From: Methylomonas sp.
GTDB lineage: Bacteria > Pseudomonadota > Gammaproteobacteria > Methylococcales > Methylomonadaceae
Assembly (NCBI GenBank): GCA_002928965.1
Contig: PERU01000029.1
Coordinates: 1 to 42,956, forward strand
Direction of reading: 5' to 3'
DNA: 42,956 nucleotides
Below are positions 26,290 through 35,640 of this stretch, piece by piece. The position numbers were made by a program, and so were the translations under genes. The number at the start of each line of letters is the position of its first letter. Within the stretch, counting starts at the first letter, position 1. Under the pieces are notes generated by a model. That model saw only the letters and a program-made list of their open reading frames with translations, searched no databases and was not told where the DNA came from.

Positions 26290-27207
26290 TCAGGATGACA
26301 GGTTTTCGCAGCAGACTTGGTTTCGGCCTTGGCGTTTGGCTCGATATAAAGCGTCGTCAGCGGCTTGAAGTAACTGCTTCACGTTATCATTCGTGTGTGC
26401 GATCACTGTGCCGACGCCAATCGAGACTGTTACATAAGGTAGTGGGCTGTTATTGGCTTGATGTATTTTAAGGTTTTCGATAGCCAGCCGGTATTGCTCT
26501 GCTCGCATGGCAGCTCCGAAATTATCGGTATTTGGCAACAGGATCGAAAACTCTTCCCCACCTAGTCGGGCTACCAGATCTTCCGGGCGCTGGGTAAACT
26601 TCATTAATGTGCTGGCAACTTTTCTCAGGCAATCGTCGCCCATCGGATGGCCGAAATAATCATTGAACAGTTTGAAGTTATCAATATCCATGATCAGGAG
26701 CGAAAGCGGAGTGTTTGTGCGCTTGGCTTGATTGAATTGTCTTTCCATGGCCGTATCAAAGGCTCGCCGGTTGGGGATTTCTGTTAAACCATCCAAAGAA
26801 GCCAGCCTTTCCAGTAAGTCGGTCTTGGCTTTTAGATGTATTTGGGTTTTGACTCGCGCCAGAACAATAGCCGGAGAAAAGGGTTTGGTGATGTAGTCGC
26901 ATGCGCCGATTTTGAAACCTTGAATCTCATCCGCTTCTGAACGTTTGGCGGTAAGAAAAATCACCGGAATATTGCGCGTGTCGTTATCTTCTTTCAATTG
27001 ATGGCAAATATCGTAACCACTAACATCATCCAGCATGATATCCAGCAAAATTAAATCAGGTTTCTGGCTGCGGGCAATCTGCAAAGCCAGTTTGCTGCTG
27101 GGAGCGACCTTTACCGTGTAATAAGGCTCAAGTATGTTTTTGATGAGATCAAGATTTTCCGGGCTATCGTCTACTGCCAGAATAGTATGATCGTTTTTTT
27201 TGTCCAT
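26290..27207 (-). CDS. Response regulator with diguanylate cyclase output (REC-GGDEF)
   Basis: A 305-residue protein. The receiver domain (about 8-125) has the acidic pair in AVDDSPEN, the phosphoacceptor Asp56 in LILLDIML, and Lys108 in ITKPF. The GGDEF domain (about 130-300) has DIDNFKLFNDYFGHPMGDDCL and an intact active-site GGEEF (216-220). An RxxD inhibitory site (RPED, 207-210) lies five residues upstream. It should make cyclic di-GMP when phosphorylated and be product-inhibited. It starts 3 bp after the stop of the hybrid kinase frame, with AAGG as ribosome-binding site, so it is very likely the kinase's partner, although that kinase is interrupted by a stop codon. Confidence 0.95.
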   Translation of the reverse strand: MDKKNDHTILAVDDSPENLDLIKNILEPYYTVKVAPSSKLALQIARSQKPDLILLDIMLDDVSGYDICHQLKEDNDTRNIPVIFLTAKRSEADEIQGFKIGACDYITKPFSPAIVLARVKTQIHLKAKTDLLERLASLDGLTEIPNRRAFDTAMERQFNQAKRTNTPLSLLIMDIDNFKLFNDYFGHPMGDDCLRKVASTLMKFTQRPEDLVARLGGEEFSILLPNTDNFGAAMRAEQYRLAIENLKIHQANNSPLPYVTVSIGVGTVIAHTNDNVKQLLQAADDALYRAKRQGRNQVCCENLSS

Positions 27208-27210
27208 CAG

Positions 27211-28869
27211 TTACCTTATTGGAAAATCTAAAAGCGGCATCAACGATTGTGCAGCATCAACAAACTGGTAGTTGGCGATCTGCTTTCTAATTAGCAATAG
27301 TTCGTTCATTAGTGATTGGTCTTCAACACCCCCTAAAATCAAATCCAACTGCTGGTCTGCATCAGAGTCAAAAGCCTGCAGTTTGGTGAGTAAAACCTGC
27401 AATTCCTGTTTAATATCGCTTAATGATAACCTTGGCTTAAGTTCCGCAACAGGCTCAATTAACGGGAGCGTGCTTTGAATGCTGTTAATTACCCTGTGCA
27501 GCTCTTGGGTTGTCGTAGCGATCAGCCTAGCAATTGTCTGGGTATTCTGAGTGTTAGAGTTGTTCTGCGCAAGTGATTCCTCTAATCGTTGTAAATTGTT
27601 TTGCAAGGACAGGGCGCCAAGAGAACCTGCGAGCCCTTTAAGGGTATGCACCTGTTGGTTAACGACCGGGCTGTTTTGATCAGCCAGAGCTTGGGTAATT
27701 TCATTCATGCTGTCGGCATGATTCTCTGCAAATTTCTGTAGTATTTTGCGATAGATTCTTTTGTCTCCTGCCGTGTGCTCCAAGCCAACAGCACTGTCTA
27801 TGCCATACATAAAAGGAATATCTATCGACTCGAATGTTTGAGCGTGATGCATATGTTGGGGGTGACGGGGCTTGATCCACTTAATCAAAACCGAGTACAG
27901 GATTTCAGGCAGAATAGGTTTACCAATAAAGTCATTCATGCCGGCTTGCTGGCATTTCTGACGATCGACACTCATGACATTGGCGGTCATGGCTATTACC
28001 GGTAAATCGGCGCATTCAGGTAGCTTGCGCAGATTCCGGGTGGTTTCATAGCCATCCATCTTGGGCATCTGTACATCCATTAGTACGCAGTCGTAGGCAT
28101 TCTGCTTGAGTTTGAGTAGAGCAACTTCACCATTCTCTGCGGTATCAACTGATAATTGGGCCTGGGTTAGTAATTCAATGGCAACAATACGATTCACTTC
28201 ATTATCTTCCACCAGCAAAAGATGCGCACCCTGCAGATTTTGTAATTGTCGGGAATTAACTTCTTTACGTGGGTGGTCTTGATATTTTCTAACGGTTTCA
28301 AGGTCTGAAATACCCAGTCTTACCGTAAAGCTGAAACACGAACCCACCTGTTCTTGGCTATCCACCCGAATGGTGCCGTCCATTTGTTCAATCAATTGTT
28401 TACTGATGACCAAACCAAGCCCGGTGCCGCCATAGGTGCGGGTCACGCTACTGTCTCCCTGGCTGAAGGCTTTAAACAGGCGTGTTTGCTGCGCTTCATT
28501 CATGCCAATCCCAGTATCGATAATGCTGAACTCCAGCGTTGTATGCTCGGGTGTGCGTTTAAGCTCTGTGAGAGTGACTTCAATTTGGCCATGCTCGGTA
28601 AATTTGATGGCATTGCCTATCAAGTTGATCAAAATTTGCCGCAGGCGTTGCGGATCGCCGACTACGGCATGCATGCCTTGATGAATGGACGGATGGATCA
28701 GTTTGAGATTTTTACGGCGACACAATTCCTCCATGGTGGAAAACACCTGATCAAGCATTTCTTCCAATAAAAACGGCAGCGTATCCAGGTGCAGTTTGCC
28801 GGATTCCATTCGTGAAAAATCCAAAATGTCATCGATCAAGCGCATTAAGCCATGAGCCGCAGTTTCCAC
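27211..28869 (-). pseudogene. C-terminal half of an interrupted hybrid histidine kinase (ATPase, receiver, HPt)
   Basis: This frame continues directly, in the same reading frame, from the gene at 28921-31203 after a single TAA at 28923-28921. It starts inside the dimerisation helix (KQRDYLERVETAAHGLMRLI lies just upstream and at its start). It has the HATPase N box (QILINLIGNAIKF), DTGIGM and GGTGLGLVISKQL, a receiver domain (LLVEDNEVNR, VLMDVQMPKMDGYE, IGKPI), and an HPt domain with VHTLKGLAGSLG. It has no phosphorylatable H-box, so alone it cannot act as a normal kinase. A GTG at 28869 could start translation, but no ribosome-binding site favours it. In-frame codons extend to 28920. Whether it is expressed is unknown. 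Confidence 0.8.
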
Positions 28870-28920
28870 CCGTTCCAGGTAATCGCGCTGCTTGGAGGTG
28901 ATGCTGCTATTCAGGCATAG

Positions 28921-28923
28921 TTA
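28921..28923 (-). other. In-frame TAA interrupting the hybrid kinase right after its H-box
   Basis: On the minus strand the codons read ...GGT CTG GTC TAA CTA TGC CTG AAT..., and the frame on both sides encodes contiguous kinase sequence (MNAIVGLV stop LCLNSSITSKQRDYLE). One codon separates the halves with no indel. A glutamine codon CAA changed to TAA is the simplest origin. Confidence 0.9.
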
Positions 28924-31203
28924 GACCAGACCGACAATTGCATTCATCGGTGTGCGGATTTCATGGCTCATATTGGCCAGAAATTCCGATTTGACCTGGG
29001 TGGCTTTTTCCGCTTCCAGTTTGGCCTCTAGCAAATGTTGTTCGGTTTTAAGGCGCTCGGTGATGTCCTGCATGGTGCCTTGAATGCCGGTAGCGCGATG
29101 TTTGCTGTCTCGTATGAGCTTGCCTCGTTGATGCACATGACGAATTTCACCATCGCCAAGTACTATACGATGTTTAAAATCAATGTCTTCGTTGGTATGG
29201 CTATTTTGAAGTTGGACTTTAAAAAAGTTTCTATCATCAGGATGAACCAGTTGGGTTAAAAAACTGGCAAACGAAGGAATGAAACTGCTTCTTTGGGTGC
29301 CGGTGATACGATACATTTCCCCAGACCAGCTAAAGTGGTTGTCTGACCAATGCCAGTGCCAATCGCCAATGTGCGAAATACTCTGCGCGTCTATCAGGCG
29401 CTGCTGTTGCAGTTCCATCGCCTGCAAGGCACGACTGCGTTTAATTTCAGAATTAATCCGGGTGGCAAATAAACGCAGCAAGTCCTCGGCAAATTGCGGG
29501 TCCGGGATAGGCTGACAGTACAAAGCCACAACAAACCCAGGTACCAAATTTTGTTCATTCAGTAATGGAATGCCGACATAGCCTTCGATACCGTGCTGAC
29601 TCAACCATTCGTCATTCGGGAACTTACCAGTGACATTTTGTGGATAACAGACAATGTTGCCATTTACGACGTTGGCGCAGGGCGTGTTTCGAATGTCGTA
29701 CTCTATATTGTCAACCAGATTGCCATGTGCGCAAAATGATAAGGTTTTACAGGTTGACTCTTGGTGAATTTCGGCGATTACCGTGTACTGAGCGCCAAGT
29801 GCCTCTGATGCGAGTAATGTCAAATTATCCAAAGTGGAATTGGCGGTTTTCTCCAGGGAACTGGAAATGATGTTATGAATGGCGCGGTTCTGTTGGCGTT
29901 GACGGGTAATGTCAGTCACCATCCCCTGGTAGCCACTCACTTGGCCTTTTTCGTTGTGGCTGACGACTTTATGATCCTGTACCCATTTGATATTGCCGGT
30001 TGCAGAAATAATTCGGTACGGGGCGTGTGCAATGTCCTGAAAGTGTGCTGATTGGCTGCAATTATTCAGAGATTCCCTGAATATTGCCAGATCATCCGGG
30101 TGAATCAAATCTTCATAAAGCAACGGGTTCGATAGTAATTGGTCCGGACTGTACCCTAATAACTGCATGACATTGTCGGTGGCAAACTCGATAGGTAAAC
30201 CCGGCGCATTTTGCCATTTCAGAGCCACCGACGGGCTTTGGCTGATGACCTGATAGGCGGCCTGTAGATTTTGCTGGAATTGCTTACGGGTGGTAATGTT
30301 TTGATGTGTGCCGCATAAGCGGGTAGGCTGTCCGCTGGCCGGATCATATTCAACTACTGAGCCAGAGCCCTGTATCCACACCCAGTGACCTTTTTTATGT
30401 TGCATGCGGAATTCGACTTCATAGGGGGTGCCGGATGCAATATGTTTTGCGATGAGGGTTTTCACGCGCGCTTTATCTTCAGGGTGGATGCGATTCTCCC
30501 AGTCGCTGACGTAATTATCCAGTTCCTCCGCCTCCAAGCCGAGCATATCCAGCCAGTGGTGATTAACGTCATGCTTGCCTGTTACATAGTTCCAGTCCCA
30601 ATATCCCAACTCGGCTCCATCAATAGCCAGAGCCATTTGTTGCTTGATTTGATTTAAGGACGTAATGTCAAAATGCAATTCCAGTAATTGATCGGGACGG
30701 ACTGTCGATATTCGACTCAAAGAAATATGTCGCCAGCTGTTTTGGGAAAACTGAAAATCGGTGGCGGCCAGTTCCTGGTAATCCCTGATTCGTTGGCACA
30801 GTAAGCAGTCTTTTACTGATGATTCAGGGTGAAATAAGTCATGCACCGCTCGTCCGATCAAAACTTCCGGCGCCAGATGGATCAGGTCTGCAGCGGCTTG
30901 ATTAAGGCTGTAAATAATGCCATTTTGGTTGACGATGATAGCGGGTTGCTTGAGGTGGCTAAGGCATTCATCGATAGTATCGATTGGCTTTTCAGATTGC
31001 CTGACAAGGTTGATCAGGCTCCAGATTAAACAAGCCAGGCCCAATCCGGCAGGTATCAGTTGGGGCCAGTCGGCATGGGGCAGGCCACTAACATCAAACG
31101 GCTGCTTGAGGCGGATAACCGCATCGGTTACAAATGAAAACGCTGCAGCAACTAAAGGGATGCGGACGTGAGCAATGTTGGCTGACGTGGATTTTGAAGG
31201 CAT
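28921..31203 (-). CDS. N-terminal half of an interrupted hybrid histidine kinase (membrane, PAS and GAF sensor, H-box)
   Basis: 760 residues. Two hydrophobic stretches near the start (about 12-25 and 50-66) suggest membrane anchoring. PAS-type sensor modules follow: about 85-190 (AIIVNQNGIIYSLNQAAADLI), 195-315 (LGYWDWNYVTGKHDVN, a PAS-PAC), 320-440 (FATDNVMQLLGYSPDQLL). Then a GAF domain (about 455-610) and a last PAS (about 620-730, IGDWHWHWSDNHFSWSG). The end carries the histidine-kinase H-box FLANMSHEIRTPMNAIVG with His747, and the frame stops at residue 760. The product would keep the phosphoacceptor His but lack most of the dimerisation helix pair and the entire ATPase. The rest is encoded in frame downstream (27211-28920). 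Confidence 0.88.
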   Translation of the reverse strand: MPSKSTSANIAHVRIPLVAAAFSFVTDAVIRLKQPFDVSGLPHADWPQLIPAGLGLACLIWSLINLVRQSEKPIDTIDECLSHLKQPAIIVNQNGIIYSLNQAAADLIHLAPEVLIGRAVHDLFHPESSVKDCLLCQRIRDYQELAATDFQFSQNSWRHISLSRISTVRPDQLLELHFDITSLNQIKQQMALAIDGAELGYWDWNYVTGKHDVNHHWLDMLGLEAEELDNYVSDWENRIHPEDKARVKTLIAKHIASGTPYEVEFRMQHKKGHWVWIQGSGSVVEYDPASGQPTRLCGTHQNITTRKQFQQNLQAAYQVISQSPSVALKWQNAPGLPIEFATDNVMQLLGYSPDQLLSNPLLYEDLIHPDDLAIFRESLNNCSQSAHFQDIAHAPYRIISATGNIKWVQDHKVVSHNEKGQVSGYQGMVTDITRQRQQNRAIHNIISSSLEKTANSTLDNLTLLASEALGAQYTVIAEIHQESTCKTLSFCAHGNLVDNIEYDIRNTPCANVVNGNIVCYPQNVTGKFPNDEWLSQHGIEGYVGIPLLNEQNLVPGFVVALYCQPIPDPQFAEDLLRLFATRINSEIKRSRALQAMELQQQRLIDAQSISHIGDWHWHWSDNHFSWSGEMYRITGTQRSSFIPSFASFLTQLVHPDDRNFFKVQLQNSHTNEDIDFKHRIVLGDGEIRHVHQRGKLIRDSKHRATGIQGTMQDITERLKTEQHLLEAKLEAEKATQVKSEFLANMSHEIRTPMNAIVGLV

Positions 31204-31310
31204 CGTTTTCTTAAAGTGTGAATAAATTCAAATCTTACATTTCCGCTATCCGTCATGACAGATAATCATCAAACGCATATCAAGGCTGATTCAGCAAAGT
31301 CGGTCAGAAG

Positions 31311-32297
31311 TCAGCCCAGTCTGATCTTGTGGGCGGCACCTGCTTGCTCTTTAACTAAGCGCGGCACCAGATAACCGGGCAAACACGCTTGCATCCGTTG
31401 CAGCAAACCATAAGCCTGCTGTTCAGTTATTTCGAAGTGTTTTACCCCAGCGGCGCGATCAATACAATGTAAATAATAGGGTAGTACATTGGCGACAAAA
31501 AGTTTTTCGCTAAGCTCGCAAAGCACCTCACTATCATCGTTGACGCCTTTCAGTAACACACTTTGATTAAGCAAGGTCACGCCTATGTCTTTTAAGCTAT
31601 GGCAGGCATTGATTACCTGTCCGCTGAGTTCGTTTGCGTGGTTGGCATGCAGTACCACGATTATCTGCTTTGATTGCGAGCTTAAAATATGCAGTAAATC
31701 AGGGTTGATTCTGGCTGGCAACACCACCGGAATCCGGGTGTGGATGCGGATACGCTTTACGTGAGATATTCCGGCTATGGCTTGCAGTAATTGTTGCAGT
31801 TTGGTGTCGTTTAGTAATAACGGATCGCCGCCACTTAGAATCACTTCGCTAATTTCGTTGCGACCGGCAATGTAATCGATAGCCTGATTGATTTTTTGGC
31901 TGGAGAGCTGTAAATCCCCGTACGGGAAATGCCGCCGAAAACAATACCGGCAATGCACAGCACAGCCTCCGGTAGTGATCAACAAAACCCGACCCTGGTA
32001 TTTATGAATTACGCCGGCATGGGCGACAGCGTCTAAATCCCCGACCGGATCCAGGCTGTATCCTGGAAATTGTTGTAATTCATCCAATATCGGTAAAACC
32101 TGTCTTAGCAAGGGATCGGCAGGATTGCCTTTTTCCATGCAATCCACAAAGCCCCTCGGTACGCGTAAGGGAAAATCTTTGTAATCGGTTAATAACGGCA
32201 AATGGGCTGGATCAAGTTCAAGGTAGCGACATAGGCTGTCCACATTGGAAAAAGCCTCGGCAAGTTGGTGTTGCCAGAGAGTGGTGCTGGTATTCAA
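31311..32297 (-). CDS. epmB: EF-P lysine 2,3-aminomutase (radical SAM)
   Basis: Radical-SAM, PLP-dependent enzyme that converts (S)-alpha-lysine to (R)-beta-lysine, the donor for EF-P modification. The 328-residue protein has the cluster motif C112-x3-C116-x2-C119 ([18 protein letters not shown]) and [19 protein letters not shown], both typical of EpmB/YjeK. It is shorter than catabolic lysine aminomutases, as expected for EpmB. The start is a TTG at 32297 with GGAG five bases upstream. The in-frame region above it ends at a TAA without an ATG, so TTG is well supported. It diverges from efp-epmA across a 74-bp spacer. Confidence 0.95.
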   Translation of the reverse strand: MNTSTTLWQHQLAEAFSNVDSLCRYLELDPAHLPLLTDYKDFPLRVPRGFVDCMEKGNPADPLLRQVLPILDELQQFPGYSLDPVGDLDAVAHAGVIHKYQGRVLLITTGGCAVHCRYCFRRHFPYGDLQLSSQKINQAIDYIAGRNEISEVILSGGDPLLLNDTKLQQLLQAIAGISHVKRIRIHTRIPVVLPARINPDLLHILSSQSKQIIVVLHANHANELSGQVINACHSLKDIGVTLLNQSVLLKGVNDDSEVLCELSEKLFVANVLPYYLHCIDRAAGVKHFEITEQQAYGLLQRMQACLPGYLVPRLVKEQAGAAHKIRLG

Positions 32298-32309
32298 TGG
32301 TGCTCCGGT

Positions 32310-32338
32310 TTCCGAATAAATTCCTTATCCATTATAAT
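32310..32338 (+). promoter_or_regulatory. Putative efp promoter with a palindromic -10 region
   Basis: A perfect TATAAT (32333-32338) lies 33 bp before the efp ATG, with a weak -35-like TTCCGA 17 bp upstream (32310-32315). The surrounding ATTATAAT (32331-32338) is its own reverse complement, so the same box also reads TATAAT toward epmB, 34 bp from its TTG. Confidence 0.5.
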
Positions 32339-32371
32339 CGCCCGACTTATTGTTTGTTTCACGAGGAAAAA

Positions 32372-32941
32372 ATGGCAACTTTTAGCACCAACGAGTTCAA
32401 AGGCGGTTTGAAAATCATGCTGGATAACGACCCGTGTTCGATTATCGAGAACGAGTTCGTAAAGCCCGGCAAAGGCCAAGCCTTTAACCGGGTCAGAATC
32501 CGCAACCTGAAAACCGGTCGCGTTATCGAGCGTACCTTTAAATCCGGTGATACGGTTGAAGGCGCGGATGTTGTCGATAAAGACATGCAATATTTATACA
32601 ACGACGGCGAGTTCTGGCACTTCATGGTACCGGACACTTTTGAACAATATCAGGCCGACAAAAATGCCGTTGGCGAAACCATCAAATGGCTGAAAGAACA
32701 GGATATGTGCATCCTGACGTTATGGAACGATTCGCCGTTATCAGTGACACCGCCTAATTTTGTGGAATTGACCATCACTGAAACCGATCCAGGTTTGAAA
32801 GGCGACACCTCCGGCGGCGGCGGAAAACCGGCCACATTGGAATCAGGCGCAGTGGTACGTGTGCCTTTGTTCGTGCAAATCGGCGAAATGATTCGGGTTG
32901 ATACCCGTACCGGCGAATACGTGTCCCGCGTCAAAGACTAG
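32372..32941 (+). CDS. efp: Elongation factor P
   Basis: Ribosome-binding factor, 189 residues, that relieves stalling at polyproline stretches. The modifiable Lys34 lies in the loop VKPGKGQAF, the form beta-lysylated by EpmA and EpmB. The three-domain EF-P is complete, ending with the family [24 protein letters not shown] and [15 protein letters not shown] region. The open frame continues upstream to 32297, but the ATG at 32372 has a clean AGGA ribosome-binding site and starts the canonical [10 protein letters not shown] sequence. It is translationally linked to epmA by a TAGTG overlap. Confidence 0.97.
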   Translation: MATFSTNEFKGGLKIMLDNDPCSIIENEFVKPGKGQAFNRVRIRNLKTGRVIERTFKSGDTVEGADVVDKDMQYLYNDGEFWHFMVPDTFEQYQADKNAVGETIKWLKEQDMCILTLWNDSPLSVTPPNFVELTITETDPGLKGDTSGGGGKPATLESGAVVRVPLFVQIGEMIRVDTRTGEYVSRVKD

Positions 32942-33921
32942 TGACTGAGCCTTGGCGGCCAGCCGCAGAACTGCGGCAACTGCGACAACGTGCGCAGTTG
33001 CTGGCCGCCATTCGCCAGTTTTTTGCCCAGCGCGACGTGCTGGAAGTGGAAACCCCTCTACTGTGCCGCGCTACCGGTACGGATCCCAATCTGGATTTTT
33101 TCACCAGTCAGTTTCATAGTCCGCCGCATTATTCCACCCTGTTTCTGCAAACCTCGCCCGAATTTGCCATGAAGCGCTTGCTGGCCGCAGGCAGCGGAAG
33201 CATTTATCAAATCTGCAAAGCCTTTCGCAATGGCGAAGCCGGGCGCTTTCATAACCCGGAATTTACGATTCTGGAGTGGTATCGGGTTGGTTTTGACCTG
33301 CAGCAGTTGATGGATGAGACCGCAGAATTGTTATTGTCGTTGTTGCGCAACAGCATGCCGCCATTATCGATCAGGCAGACCAGTTATCAGCAGATGTTTG
33401 CTGAGGTGACTGGGCTGGATGCACTGGCTTTTGACCGGTCAGATTATGCAGATTTTGCCAAGGCTCACAATCTTGTCGATGCCGACGGTTTGTGCAGGGA
33501 CGACCATGCGTTGTGGCTGGATTTTTTGTTTAGTCATTGTGTGCAAACCGTCATGCCCAAACAGGTGGTTTTTTTGGTGTATGACTATCCGGCCATTCAG
33601 TCGAGTCTGGCGCGGCTAAATCGCCAGGATGCCCGAACTTCGGAGCGCTTTGAGGTTTTCATCAACGGCATAGAATTAGGCAACGGTTTTTTTGAGTTGA
33701 GTGATGCTGCCGAACAATCTGCACGCTTTGAGCGTGAAATTGGCTATCGACAGCAGCAGGGCTTGCCAGCAGTAGTGAAAGATCAGTTATTTCTGGATGC
33801 CTTGCAGTCTGGACTGCCCGACTGTAGTGGGATCGCTATTGGCATCGATCGTTTGTTGATGATCGTTTCCGGTTGCCAAACGATTGAGCAGGTTCTGGCT
33901 TTTCCGATCAGTAACGCTTGA
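32941..33921 (+). CDS. epmA: EF-P--(R)-beta-lysine ligase
   Basis: Lysyl-tRNA-synthetase paralogue (also called PoxA, YjeA or GenX) that attaches beta-lysine to Lys34 of EF-P. The 326-residue protein consists only of the class II catalytic core, without the anticodon-binding domain: motif 2 FRNGEAGRFHNPEFTILEWYR region, and motif 3 GIAIGIDRLLMIVSG. It begins AAELRQLRQRAQLLAAIRQF, as EpmA proteins do. The GTG start overlaps the efp TAG by one base. The third enzyme known in E. coli, the hydroxylase EpmC, is not in the window. Confidence 0.96.
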   Translation: MTEPWRPAAELRQLRQRAQLLAAIRQFFAQRDVLEVETPLLCRATGTDPNLDFFTSQFHSPPHYSTLFLQTSPEFAMKRLLAAGSGSIYQICKAFRNGEAGRFHNPEFTILEWYRVGFDLQQLMDETAELLLSLLRNSMPPLSIRQTSYQQMFAEVTGLDALAFDRSDYADFAKAHNLVDADGLCRDDHALWLDFLFSHCVQTVMPKQVVFLVYDYPAIQSSLARLNRQDARTSERFEVFINGIELGNGFFELSDAAEQSARFEREIGYRQQQGLPAVVKDQLFLDALQSGLPDCSGIAIGIDRLLMIVSGCQTIEQVLAFPISNA

Positions 33922-33955
33922 CCGATAAAACACCCGCGCTTAATGTGGCTTTCAG

Positions 33956-33961
33956 TATAAT
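33956..33961 (+). promoter_or_regulatory. -10-like TATAAT upstream of the ZIP transporter gene
   Basis: An exact TATAAT lies 36 bp before the ATG at 33997 in the 75-bp spacer after epmA. No good -35 is at the right distance. A GGGGA ribosome-binding site precedes the ATG. Confidence 0.35.
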
Positions 33962-33996
33962 CGCTGCTGCTCATAACAATAATAACGGGGACGCTC

Positions 33997-34926
33997 ATGT
34001 ACGGAATTGACAGCTTTTTAGAAAACCAATACCTGCGTATTCAGGCACAGCCACTGTATCTAAAACTGATGACGCTTCCGACGCTGCAACGCTGGGGCGT
34101 GATTGCCGGTTTGTTTCTACTCAGCCAACTGCTGATATTTGGCAGTTTGTATCTGATTTTCGACAAGATTGTCGTGGTAGGTTTTTTGGCCAGCATCCTG
34201 GCCGGGCTGGCAACGGGTGTGGGTGCATTGCCAGCGTTGTTTTTAAAAAATATCTCTACGCGCCTATTCAACAGTATGTTGGGCGCTGCGGCCGGGGTAA
34301 TGCTGGCCGCCACCGCGTTTTCCCTGTTAGTGCCGGGCATGGAATACGGTGAACAGATTTGGCCCGGCAAAGGTCTGATAGTCGTGTCGCTTGGTATGGT
34401 GTTGGGCGCCTTGTTTTTGCACTTTGCTGACCAGAAGTTACCTCATCTGCATTTTGATACGGTAGCTGACGAAAGCCTGGATTCCCTGCAAAAAATTTCC
34501 CTGTTTATTATCGCCATCACCATTCATAACTTTCCGGAAGGCATGTCAGTGGGAGTCAGTTTTGGCAACGGTGATATGCATAACGGCTTGGTACTGTCGA
34601 TTGCGATAGCCCTGCAAAATCTGCCGGAAGGTTTGGCTGTAGCCTTGCCATTAGTGGGATTGGGTTATAACAAATGGAAGGCAGTAGGATTGGCGACTTT
34701 GACCGGACTGGTGGAGCCGGTAGGCGGTTTGCTGGGCATTACCATGGTGACTATCTTTTCGTCGGTGCTGCCTATCGCCATGGGGTTTGCTGCTGGCGCC
34801 ATGTTATTCGTGATCAGCGAGGAAATTATCCCTGAAACGCATTCAAAAGGCCGTTCCCGGATTGCAACCTTCTCACTGATGGCCGGTTTTATCGTCATGA
34901 TGGTATTGGACAAACTGTTGGGATAA
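33997..34926 (+). CDS. ZIP-family divalent metal transporter
   Basis: A 309-residue inner-membrane protein with about eight hydrophobic segments. The ZIP metal-path motifs are present in order: HNFPEGMSVGVSFG in the fourth family helix and LQNLPEGLAVALPLVGLG in the fifth, then VEPVGGLLGI and the ending EEIIPETHSKGRSR. An N-terminal region of about 60 residues before the family core contains an extra hydrophobic helix (WGVIAGLFLLSQLLIFGSLYLIF). ZIP proteins move Zn, Fe or Mn into the cytoplasm, and the metal cannot be told here. The long loop between helices is short of the His-rich stretch seen in many ZIPs. The downstream neighbour is a GDT1-type transporter. Confidence 0.93.
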   Translation: MYGIDSFLENQYLRIQAQPLYLKLMTLPTLQRWGVIAGLFLLSQLLIFGSLYLIFDKIVVVGFLASILAGLATGVGALPALFLKNISTRLFNSMLGAAAGVMLAATAFSLLVPGMEYGEQIWPGKGLIVVSLGMVLGALFLHFADQKLPHLHFDTVADESLDSLQKISLFIIAITIHNFPEGMSVGVSFGNGDMHNGLVLSIAIALQNLPEGLAVALPLVGLGYNKWKAVGLATLTGLVEPVGGLLGITMVTIFSSVLPIAMGFAAGAMLFVISEEIIPETHSKGRSRIATFSLMAGFIVMMVLDKLLG

Positions 34927-34976
34927 CTGTAAACAGAAATGCCGGTCATCAACAAAGCCGGTTTTAACGTCTAGTC

Positions 34977-35621
34977 ATGGATAACCTATTTTCTAATTTT
35001 GAATTACCCCAGTTTTTTACCACGACAGTCACCAGTTTTGTCTTGATCACGGCGGCTGAAATTGGCGATAAAAGTCAACTGGTGTGTATGACTCTGGCAT
35101 CCCGTCATCGCGCTATGCCAGTGCTTCTGGGCGCTATTGCCGCTTTTGGTTTGTTGAATACGCTAGCGGTCATATTTGGCGCAGCTATTGCCAACTGGCT
35201 GCCAAATTACCTGGTCGCGTTTGCAGTTGCTCTGTTATTTGCCGGTTTTGGTTTACATGCATTATTAAATCATGCCGATGAAGATGACGAGGGTGAACTG
35301 GTGGAAAAAAGCGGTCACGGTATCTTCTTTACCACTTTTTTAATGATTACTCTGGCTGAGTTCGGCGACAAAACCCAGTTAGCGGTGGTCGCATTCAGCA
35401 GCACGGCGGCACCACTTGCTGTTTGGGTGGGATCGACAATGGCGCTGAGTTTTACCTCTGGATTGGGCGTATGGGCCGGGCGTACCGTACTTCAGCGTAT
35501 GCCGCTAACTTGGTTGCATAAAATCAGTGGCATGATTTTTTTGATATTGGCAGCGGTTGCACTATTTGAGGCATATACGGCAGTTCAATCTGTCGAGTGG
35601 TGGCTAAAATTGCTTAATTGA
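34977..35621 (+). CDS. TMEM165/GDT1 (UPF0016) family cation transporter
   Basis: A 214-residue membrane protein with two homologous halves, each carrying the family signature E-x-G-D-K-[ST]: ITAAEIGDKSQLVCMTLA near residue 25 and ITLAEFGDKTQLAVVAFS near residue 125. An acidic loop (HADEDDEGELVEKSG) links the halves. Characterised members export Mn2+ or exchange Ca2+/Mn2+ for H+. Six to seven hydrophobic helices are visible. It follows the ZIP transporter by 50 bp on the same strand, so an uptake protein and a probable exporter are neighbours. Confidence 0.92.
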   Translation: MDNLFSNFELPQFFTTTVTSFVLITAAEIGDKSQLVCMTLASRHRAMPVLLGAIAAFGLLNTLAVIFGAAIANWLPNYLVAFAVALLFAGFGLHALLNHADEDDEGELVEKSGHGIFFTTFLMITLAEFGDKTQLAVVAFSSTAAPLAVWVGSTMALSFTSGLGVWAGRTVLQRMPLTWLHKISGMIFLILAAVALFEAYTAVQSVEWWLKLLN

Positions 35622-35640
35622 ATCAACGAGTGAAATCGAC

